DNA of 12,504 nt from DATAAM01 sp036260075 (GTDB lineage Bacteria; Actinomycetota; Acidimicrobiia; Acidimicrobiales; JAHWLA01), in contig DATAAM010000013.1 of NCBI GenBank assembly GCA_036260075.1, forward strand, positions 1 to 12,504, given 5' to 3'. Position 1 is the first letter of the stretch, and every line of letters begins with the position of its first letter. This document shows, piece after piece, positions 1 to 5,819 of the stretch. A model generated the notes under the pieces. That model saw only the letters and a program-made list of their open reading frames with translations. It ran no database searches and had not been told where the DNA came from. The position numbers and the translations under genes were made by a program.

Positions 1-518
1 CCGCGCTCTTTGGGGCCGGCCCGCAGCGCCCGCTGGAACTCGCCCTGCGGGAGCACGACCACCTGCTGGAACTGGCTCGCCGTGAGCCCCAGCAGCGCCT
101 CGACCTCCAGGGCGACCTCCTCCACGCCGTCGGCCACCGGCTCCCAGTCGCCGTCGACCATCTTGCACAGCGACGCCTTGGGCTTCTGCACGGTGGTGCC
201 GGTGCCCCGCTTCTTGGCCCGTTCGTGCTGCGGTGTGCGCACGACGCGCCAGTCGTCGCCGCGCAGCGAGAACTCGAAGGCCACGGACGTCTCGTGGGGC
301 GCCCGGCCTGCGTGGTCGCTGCGCAGGTCGTCGGTGGTGCGCACGCCGGGCACGGTGCCGTAGAGGGCGAAGCACATGGCGTCGAGCAGCGAGGTCTTGC
401 CTGCGCCCGTCTCGCCGTGGATGAGGAACAGCCCGGCCTCCGCCAACCGGTCGAAGTCGACCTCGATGCGCTCGGCGAAGGGGCCGAACGCCACCGCCTC
501 CAGCCGCCGCGGCCTCAC
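1..518 (-). CDS. sbcC: SbcC, ATPase subunit of SbcCD nuclease (N-terminal part, cut by window edge)
   Basis: Partial gene: about 172 N-terminal residues are present and the rest lies beyond base 1. SbcC is the SMC/Rad50-like ATPase that partners SbcD to cut hairpins and protein-blocked DNA ends. The N-terminus VRPRRLEAVAFGPF is typical of the family. A Walker A motif GETGAGKTS spans residues 35-43, and the Q-loop LPQGEF lies near residues 155-160, just before the coiled coil would begin. The GTG at 518 is chosen because family homology starts there. The frame stays open upstream, with another GTG at 590, but those codons look non-homologous. No good Shine-Dalgarno precedes GTG 518. Translation may instead be coupled to a short open frame whose TGA overlaps this GTG. 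The gene follows sbcD, the usual order. Identification is firm and the exact start is moderately sure. Confidence 0.93.
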   Translation of the reverse strand, partial: MRPRRLEAVAFGPFAERIEVDFDRLAEAGLFLIHGETGAGKTSLLDAMCFALYGTVPGVRTTDDLRSDHAGRAPHETSVAFEFSLRGDDWRVVRTPQHERAKKRGTGTTVQKPKASLCKMVDGDWEPVADGVEEVALEVEALLGLTASQFQQVVVLPQGEFQRALRAGPKER

Positions 519-640
519 GGCGACAGCACCGGCCGAAGGCCGGTTCCCTTCAGCGCGACTGCCAGGCGGGGCGCGGGCCAGGCGCGCCACCGGACGGCCG
601 GGAGGGGCCGCCCGCCTGACGGGAGCAGGAGCCGCCGCAT
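515..640 (-). CDS. possible 41-residue leader or linking ORF between sbcD and sbcC
   Basis: A short frame fills the 124-base gap between the two nuclease genes. Its ATG lies two bases after the sbcD stop (TAGCCATG), and a GGAGG sits 10 bases upstream inside the end of sbcD. Its TGA overlaps the sbcC GTG as GTGA. The peptide begins MRRLLLPSGG, is rich in Arg, Pro and Leu, and has no motif I recognise. The layout suits a coupling ORF that carries ribosomes from sbcD to sbcC, which lacks its own clear ribosome binding site. In GC-rich DNA a 41-codon frame can also arise by chance, so the peptide itself may have no function. Confidence 0.28.
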   Translation of the reverse strand: MRRLLLPSGGRPLPAVRWRAWPAPRLAVALKGTGLRPVLSP

Positions 641-642
641 GG

Positions 643-1797
643 CTACACGTCCTCCGACGCCACCGCGGTGATGGCGGCGGCCAGGTCGGCCCGCTCGTCG
701 GGCCCGGGGGGCGTGCCGGTGACGTGCTCCACGAAGTCGAGCGCCAGCTCGAGGTCGGAGCGGCCCTGCACCCGCTCGGCGTAGCCGCCGACCCTGTCGC
801 GCAGGTCGATCGGCGGCTCGTGCACGAGGGTGACGGCGTGGGGGAAGCGTCGCCGCAGCCGCGCCATGGCCTCGGGCGGCAGCACGGCATCGGTGAGGAC
901 GGCGTGGACCCAGGCGCGCTCGGCGGCGGCGAAAGCGCTCGACGTGAGGAGCTCGTCGAGCGTGCCCTCCACGACGGCGAGCGGCCGGGGCACGGGCAGG
1001 TCGACGGGCTCGGCGGTGACCGTGCCGTCGACGGCCAGGTCGACCAGCCACGCTCCCTTCACGTGCGACCGCTCGGAGAAGGAGTAGGCGAGCGGCGAGC
1101 CCGAGTAGCGCACGCGCCCGTCGCCCAGCACCTGGCGGCCGTGCAGGTGCCCGAGCGCCACGTAGTGGAACCCGTCGAACGCGCCGAGGGAGACCTCCGA
1201 CGAGCCCCCCACGCTGAGGGGCCGTTCGCTGTCGCACGACTGCCCGCCGGCCACGAAGGCGTGCGCCACCGCAACCGACCGCACCGTGCCCCGGTGCGCC
1301 AGGTCGGCCCGGGCCCGGTCGAGCGCGGCCCGCAGGAGGGCGTCGTGGCCCTTGGCCTCCGGCAGCCCCAGCCGGTGCCGGGCCACCTCGGGCTCCAGGT
1401 AGGGGATGGGGTACACGGCGACGGGTGGGCCTCCGTCGGCGGGCTCGAGCAGCTCGGGGACGTCGAGCGAGTCGAGCAGCCCCCGCAGGCGCACCCCGCC
1501 CGCCGCCAGCACCGGCTCGGCGAAGCCCACCCGCACGGACGAGTCGTGGTTGCCGGAGATGCCCACGATGCGGGCGCCCGCCGCCCGCAGCTCGCACAGC
1601 GCGTACGACAGCGCCTGCACCGCCTCGCCCGCCGGAAGCTGGCGGTCGTACACGTCGCCCGCCACCACCACCAGCTCCACGCGCTCGCGGCGCACCACCT
1701 CGACCATGGCGTCGACGGCCGCCAGCTGGTGCTCCAGCAAGGGCGCGCCGTGGAACGAGCGGCCCAGATGCCAGTCGCCGGTGTGCAACAGCCTCAC
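643..1797 (-). CDS. sbcD: SbcD, metallophosphoesterase subunit of SbcCD nuclease
   Basis: A 384-residue protein, normal length for SbcD. It is the Mre11-like Mn2+-dependent nuclease that works with SbcC in double-strand-break and hairpin processing. The calcineurin-type phosphoesterase motifs appear in order: TGDWHLG (D8, H10), GDVYD (D48, D51), GNHD (N83, H84, D85), a His at H179 in AHAF, and GHLH (H217, H219). The remaining C-terminal part corresponds to the SbcD capping domain. The GTG at 1797 is chosen because the first motif begins seven residues later, as in the family. The frame stays open upstream, but that stretch crosses a strong hairpin and the previous gene. There is no Shine-Dalgarno; a TATCCT hexamer seven bases upstream suggests a leaderless transcript. 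It forms an operon with sbcC downstream. Confidence 0.96.
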   Translation of the reverse strand: MRLLHTGDWHLGRSFHGAPLLEHQLAAVDAMVEVVRRERVELVVVAGDVYDRQLPAGEAVQALSYALCELRAAGARIVGISGNHDSSVRVGFAEPVLAAGGVRLRGLLDSLDVPELLEPADGGPPVAVYPIPYLEPEVARHRLGLPEAKGHDALLRAALDRARADLAHRGTVRSVAVAHAFVAGGQSCDSERPLSVGGSSEVSLGAFDGFHYVALGHLHGRQVLGDGRVRYSGSPLAYSFSERSHVKGAWLVDLAVDGTVTAEPVDLPVPRPLAVVEGTLDELLTSSAFAAAERAWVHAVLTDAVLPPEAMARLRRRFPHAVTLVHEPPIDLRDRVGGYAERVQGRSDLELALDFVEHVTGTPPGPDERADLAAAITAVASEDV

Positions 1798-1804
1798 CCG
1801 TCGA

Positions 1805-1810
1805 AGGATA
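1805..1810 (-). promoter_or_regulatory. candidate -10 box of sbcD (leaderless start)
   Basis: On the minus strand TATCCT, matching the actinobacterial TANNNT -10 pattern, is followed by seven bases and then the sbcD GTG. That puts the predicted transcription start at or next to the start codon, which explains the missing ribosome binding site. No convincing -35 was found. Confidence 0.45.
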
Positions 1811-1846
1811 AGGAGGGGGTGTGACAGGTACGCGGATGGCCCCCAC

Positions 1847-1904
1847 CCCTCGTTCGTTTCCCCGTTGGCGCACTCCCGTGCGCCAAGGGGGAAACGAACG
1901 AGGG
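1847..1904 (-). terminator. 27-bp stem-loop ending the antiporter-glpD-kinase operon
   Basis: Arms at 1847-1873 and 1878-1904 are complementary over 27 positions with one G/G mismatch (1864 against 1887), closing a 4-base loop TCCC. The outer arm reads CCCTCGTTCGTTTCCCC and returns as GGGGAAACGAACGAGGG. It begins three bases after the stop of the DUF305 gene, where the operon ends, and before the sbcD promoter. No T-run follows on the minus strand, so this would be a U-less stem terminator of the kind common in actinobacteria. Being nearly symmetric it could also act as an mRNA 3' end stabiliser or belong to a dispersed palindrome family. Confidence 0.75.
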
Positions 1905-1907
1905 AGG

Positions 1908-2504
1908 TCAGCCGGGCGGCGCCGCGGGCAGACCCAGGCGGTCGCGGGCCAGCTCCATCTCCCTGATCTCCGTGCGCTGCTGTCGCACCGTGCGGTCGGC
2001 GAAGTCGCGCACGAACGACGACGTCGCCCGTCGCAGCGCCTCCTCGGCCATGTGCACGCCGCCCGCGTGGTGGTCGATCATCAGCGCCAGGAACCGGGCG
2101 TCCACGTCGCGGCCCTGCGCCTGGTACAGGGCGTCGAGCTCCGCCTGCGACGCCATGCCCGGCATGTCCTCCCGCGGCACGCCGTGGCCCATCCACGCCA
2201 TCGCCCGCTCGGGCGGCTCGTCGCGCCGATGCCCCCACGAGCGCAGCTGTTGCGTCATCAGCCCGATCTCGTAGCCCTGGTAGTAGAGGATCTCCTCGGC
2301 GAACGACTTGACCCGGCCCTCGCTTCCCTTCACCAGCTCCAGCTTCGACAGCGTGATCGCCTGCTCGTGGTGGCCGATCATGTCGTAGAGGAAGCCGACG
2401 TCGACCGAGCCGCGGCCGGGGGCCGTGTCGCGGCTGCCCACGGCGTAGCCGACGGAGGCGGCCAGGAACGCCAGCGCGACGGCGAAGGCCACGGGCACGC
2501 GCAT
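1908..2504 (-). CDS. membrane-anchored DUF305 family protein
   Basis: A 198-residue protein. Residues 4-23 form one hydrophobic N-terminal segment (signal anchor or signal peptide, no lipobox Cys), so the rest should lie outside the membrane. The body shows the paired DUF305 signatures, a ferritin-like helical fold rich in His and Met: DMIGHHEQAI (D41, H45, H46) and MIDHHAGGVHMAE (D144, H145, H146, H151, M152). Met-rich stretches lie between them. Some DUF305 proteins lie in copper-handling loci and the His/Met pattern would suit a metal site, but the biochemical role is not established. The ATG overlaps the kinase stop by one base (TGATG) and has a GGAG five bases upstream, so it is the last gene of the operon. 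No copper gene is nearby. Family assignment is confident; function is unknown. Confidence 0.9.
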   Translation of the reverse strand: MRVPVAFAVALAFLAASVGYAVGSRDTAPGRGSVDVGFLYDMIGHHEQAITLSKLELVKGSEGRVKSFAEEILYYQGYEIGLMTQQLRSWGHRRDEPPERAMAWMGHGVPREDMPGMASQAELDALYQAQGRDVDARFLALMIDHHAGGVHMAEEALRRATSSFVRDFADRTVRQQRTEIREMELARDRLGLPAAPPG

Positions 2505-3946
2505 CAGAACTCCAGCGCGCTCAGGTCGGGGTCGGTGGCCTTGGCCCGCTCCACTGCCTCCCGCCACCGGCCCCGGTCGACCGGCCGCCCCGGCTCGACC
2601 ACCCGGGCGGGCGACCAGGCGGCGGCGATGTCGTCCTCGCCCTTCCACACGCCCACGGCCATGCCCGCCAGGTAGGCGGCCCCCTGGGTGGTGGCCTCCA
2701 GCACCGGCGACAGCTCCACCGGCCGCTCGCACGCGTCGGCCAGCGCCTGCACGAACGTGGCGTTGGCGGTCATGCCGCCGTCCACCCGCACCGACTCGAT
2801 GCGCAGGCCGCCGTCGATCTCGGCCGCTTCCACGAGGTCGGCACCGCGATGGGCCACGCCCTCGAGGACGGCCCGCACGACATGGGCCCGCGTCGTGCCC
2901 CGGGTCAGGCCGAGCAGGGTGCCACGTGCCCCGAAGTCCCACGCAGGCGTGCCCAGGCCGAGCAGGGCCGGGACGAACCACACGTCGCCGGTGTCGGGCA
3001 CGGACGCCGCCACCTCGTCGGACTCGGCGGCCGTCGTGACGAGGCAGAGGTCGTCGCGCAGCCACTCGACGCACGACCCGGCCGACAGCATCACCGCCTC
3101 GATGCCCCACGTGTCGACCCCCTCCCGCCGCCACGCCACGATGGGGAAGCAGCCGCCTTCGCCGCGGCGCTCGAAGGCGGGCCGCGTGGGGCCGAGGCAC
3201 AGGTCGAGCATGCCGCCGGTGCCGAACGTGACCTTGGCCAGCCCCGGACGCACACAGCCCTGGCCCACGAGCGAGGCCTGCTGGTCGCCCGCGATGCCCG
3301 CGATGGGAGGCGCGCCGGGCAGGGCGGTTGCCTCCCCCACGACCCCGGAGGAGTCGACGATCCGCGGCAGCACCGAGGCCGGGATGCGCAGCACGTCGAG
3401 GGTGGGCTCGTCCCAGCCGGAGGCGTCGGAGTGGACGAGGCCGGTGACCGCCGCGTTGCCCGCGTCGGTGACGTGGGCGCTGCCGCCCGACAGCGTCCAG
3501 GCCACCCACGAGTCGACCGTGCCGAAGCAGAGGTCGCCCGTCCGGTCGGGGTCGGCCATGTCGAGGAGCACGACCAGCTTGGTGGCCGATGCGTTGGGCG
3601 CCAGTCGCACGCCCTGCTCCCGGAGCATGAGGCACAGCCCGACCGTGCGCAGGTCCTGCCAGCCGATGCCGGGGCCGACGGGCTCGCCGGTGGCGCGGTC
3701 CCAGACGATCGTGGACGCCCGCTGGTTCGCGATGCCCACGGCCTCCACGGGGCCGCCCGCGGCCAAGGCGGCCTGGGCCACCTCCAGCACGGCGTCGGCC
3801 ATCACGCGGGCGTCGAACTGCACGAAGCCGGGGGCCGGAGACTCGGGCAGGACGGGCCGGTGGTGGACGTGGTCCACCCGGCCGTCGGGACGCACGACCG
3901 CCGCCCGCACGCCGCTGGTGCCGACGTCGACCACGAGGATGCTCAC
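2504..3946 (-). CDS. FGGY-family carbohydrate kinase, glycerol-kinase-like
   Basis: A 480-residue ATP-dependent sugar/polyol kinase, slightly shorter than GlpK (about 500). GlpK-like blocks appear in order: DVGTSGVR (7-14), NQRASTIVW (74-82), GTVDSWVAW (142-150), AGIAGDQQASL (216-226), FGTGG (241-245) and a VDGGMTAN block with GAAYLAGMAVG toward the C-terminus. Against the E. coli GlpK glycerol-binding set as I remember it (Arg83, Glu84, Tyr135, Asp245, Phe270), Arg76 and Asp221 are kept, but Glu is Ala77, Tyr is Asn118 and Phe is Met246. The substrate may therefore not be glycerol. The GTG at 3946 overlaps the stop of the membrane-protein gene as GTGA, which fixes the start by coupling. Operon partners GlpD and the AGPS-like enzyme suggest a three-carbon polyol or related substrate. 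The family is certain; the substrate is open. Confidence 0.92.
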   Translation of the reverse strand: MSILVVDVGTSGVRAAVVRPDGRVDHVHHRPVLPESPAPGFVQFDARVMADAVLEVAQAALAAGGPVEAVGIANQRASTIVWDRATGEPVGPGIGWQDLRTVGLCLMLREQGVRLAPNASATKLVVLLDMADPDRTGDLCFGTVDSWVAWTLSGGSAHVTDAGNAAVTGLVHSDASGWDEPTLDVLRIPASVLPRIVDSSGVVGEATALPGAPPIAGIAGDQQASLVGQGCVRPGLAKVTFGTGGMLDLCLGPTRPAFERRGEGGCFPIVAWRREGVDTWGIEAVMLSAGSCVEWLRDDLCLVTTAAESDEVAASVPDTGDVWFVPALLGLGTPAWDFGARGTLLGLTRGTTRAHVVRAVLEGVAHRGADLVEAAEIDGGLRIESVRVDGGMTANATFVQALADACERPVELSPVLEATTQGAAYLAGMAVGVWKGEDDIAAAWSPARVVEPGRPVDRGRWREAVERAKATDPDLSALEF

Positions 3947-4341
3947 GGGGCTGCTCGTCGGGCCGCCACCCAGCCGCCCAGCAGCGCGGTGGAGACGCAG
4001 ATCTGCGCGAGGAGCAGCAGCCGCACGAGGTAGGCGATCGTGACGTCGTCGTCGCCGACGATGCGGCGGATCAGCCCGAACAGCGCCACCGCGACGAACG
4101 CGGCCGTGGCCGCAGCGGCCGCGTGCAGGAGCGGCGTGTCGACCCGCCGGCGGCCCGCGGCGAACCCGCCGACGGCGAACCCCGCCAGGAGGGCGACCGG
4201 CGTGAGCAGCCACAGGTTCGACTCCTCGCCCGGGAGGTCGTCGGAGCTCAGCGCCGACACCAGCCACACGGGCGGCAGGGCGACGGCCAGCGTCCACAGC
4301 GCGCCGCGGCCGACAGCGTTGCGGTCGATGCCTACGGCCAC
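3943..4341 (-). CDS. small four-helix integral membrane protein, unknown function
   Basis: A 132-residue protein with four likely transmembrane segments at about residues 13-31, 43-63, 69-91 and 100-126. The loops are short: acidic after helix 1 (SSDDLPGEE), basic after helix 2 (GRRR), and mixed, with RR then DDD, between helices 3 and 4. I do not recognise the family; it resembles the many small uncharacterised actinobacterial four-helix proteins. The GTG at 4341 overlaps the preceding FAD enzyme by 10 bases and has a GGGGAG six bases upstream, so this start is well supported. Its own stop overlaps the kinase GTG as GTGA. Lying between two enzymes of the same operon, it may anchor or assist them at the membrane, but nothing in the sequence shows that. 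Confidence 0.82.
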   Translation of the reverse strand: MAVGIDRNAVGRGALWTLAVALPPVWLVSALSSDDLPGEESNLWLLTPVALLAGFAVGGFAAGRRRVDTPLLHAAAAATAAFVAVALFGLIRRIVGDDDVTIAYLVRLLLLAQICVSTALLGGWVAARRAAP

Positions 4342-5819
4342 GCGCGCGCTCCCCACGGCGAGGGCAGGCCGAGCTTGCCCGGGTTGAGGATCCCGTGCGG
4401 ATCGAGGGTCTGCTTCAGCGACACGAGGACGTCGAGCGCGGGGCCGAGCGCGTCGGCCATGTAGCGGCCGCGGTGGAGGCCCACCCCGTGGTGGTGCGAG
4501 AGCGTGCCGCCGCGGGCCAGCACGGTGGTGGTCACTGCGTCCCACGCCTCGCGGTAGAAGGCGTCCTGCCAACCGTCGCCCTCGCGCCGCCCGGCCCAGG
4601 TGAAGTAGACGCAGGCGCCGTCGGTGTACGAGTGCGACTGGTGGGCCGACACGGCCAGCATGCCGTCGACGGCGCGGGCGGCGGACAGCACCTCGTCGTA
4701 GATGCGGGGCAGCGCCGACCACCGGGCCGAGATCTCGGTGGTGTCGACCACGATGCCGTGGGTGACGACCGACTGGAGCGCCGAGGTGTCGTTGCGGTGG
4801 GCCAACCAGCGACCCACCAGCTCGTCGGGCAACGGCTCGGCCTTGGCGCACTCCTCGGCCACCACCCGCATCGTGCCCTCCACGACGGCCTCGTCGCCTT
4901 CGTCGAGGACGATCAGCAGGTGCCAGTCGTCGAGCTGGTAGCCGCGCTTGGTCTCGACGTCGTCGTACAGGCGCAGCACGGCGGGCGTGGCGCCCCGGCG
5001 CAGGATGCGGCGGCAGGCGTCGAGGCCGTCGGCGAAGGAGTCGAACGCGTAGGCGGCGCGGCGCTCGACCGGCGGCACCGGGTGCACCCGCAGGCGCGCC
5101 TCGGTGATCACGCCCAGCGTCCCCTCGCTGCCCACGAACAGTTGGGAGAGGTCGGGGCCCACGGCCGCCCGCGGGCCGGCGCCGCCGGTGCGGACGACCC
5201 GGCCGTCGGCCAGCGCCACCTCCAGGCCGACGACCATGTCCTCCACCTTCCCGTACCGGGTGGAGTACTGGCCCGCGCTGCGGCACGCCAGCCACCCCCC
5301 GACGGTGGACAGCGCCATCGACTGCGGCCAGTGCCCCAGCGTGACGCCGTGGTGTGCCCGCAGCTCGTCCTCGAGCACGTCGCCGAACGTGCCCGGCCGC
5401 ACGTCGAGCAGCAGCGACTCGTCGTCGACGCCGACGATGCCAGAGAGGCCGCAGAGGTCGAGGACCACGCCGCCGTGCACCGGCACCGCCGCTCCGCAGA
5501 CGCCGCTGCGCCCTGCTGCCGGCGTGACGGGCACGTGGGCCTCGTCGCACACGGCCAGCACGTCGGCCACCTCCTCGGCCGTGGTCGGGCGCACGACGGC
5601 CGCGGGCCGCGCCGGCACCGCGCCCGCATGCACGGCCCACACCATCGCCAGCGGCCACCAGTCGCGGCCGTGCTCCACCACGTCGGCCTCGTCGGTCGAC
5701 ACCGGGCAGATGCTCGCCAGCGCCTCGAGTGTGGCGTCGCTCGGCTCGACGCGCGGCGACGACAGCCGCAGCTGGGTACCCCGCAGCTCGATGGGTGGCG
5801 TGGGCTCACCACGGGTCAC
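4332..5819 (-). CDS. FAD-binding oxidase resembling alkylglycerone-phosphate synthase (AGPS)
   Basis: A 495-residue flavoprotein of the vanillyl-alcohol-oxidase/PCMH fold. FAD-binding stretches are PAAGRSGVCGAAVPVHGG (100-117), STVGGWLACRSAGQYSTRYG (171-190) and GSEGTLGVITEA (230-241). The C-terminal domain carries DGACVYF (400-406), SHHHGVG (441-447) and the closing DPHGILNPGKLG. The HHH triplet and the Tyr of ACVYF match alkyl-DHAP synthase, which swaps the acyl group of acyl-DHAP for a fatty alcohol to start ether-lipid synthesis; plain lactate or glycolate oxidases lack this signature. Mycobacteria also place such a flavoprotein near a glpD gene. The GTG at 5819 overlaps the glpD stop as GTGA, with GGAGG upstream. 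GlpD would supply DHAP. Alternatives are a G3P or 2-hydroxyacid dehydrogenase. No fatty-alcohol or acyl-DHAP enzyme lies in the window. Confidence 0.9.
   Translation of the reverse strand: MTRGEPTPPIELRGTQLRLSSPRVEPSDATLEALASICPVSTDEADVVEHGRDWWPLAMVWAVHAGAVPARPAAVVRPTTAEEVADVLAVCDEAHVPVTPAAGRSGVCGAAVPVHGGVVLDLCGLSGIVGVDDESLLLDVRPGTFGDVLEDELRAHHGVTLGHWPQSMALSTVGGWLACRSAGQYSTRYGKVEDMVVGLEVALADGRVVRTGGAGPRAAVGPDLSQLFVGSEGTLGVITEARLRVHPVPPVERRAAYAFDSFADGLDACRRILRRGATPAVLRLYDDVETKRGYQLDDWHLLIVLDEGDEAVVEGTMRVVAEECAKAEPLPDELVGRWLAHRNDTSALQSVVTHGIVVDTTEISARWSALPRIYDEVLSAARAVDGMLAVSAHQSHSYTDGACVYFTWAGRREGDGWQDAFYREAWDAVTTTVLARGGTLSHHHGVGLHRGRYMADALGPALDVLVSLKQTLDPHGILNPGKLGLPSPWGARAWP

Noticed and set aside
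376..1824. Long open frame on the plus strand (482 codons)
   Set aside because: It is opposite sbcD and sbcC, which carry all their catalytic motifs in the minus strand.
1798..2238. N-terminal extension of the sbcD frame
   Set aside because: The frame is open but runs through the 27-bp hairpin and into the DUF305 gene; SbcD homology starts at GTG 1797.
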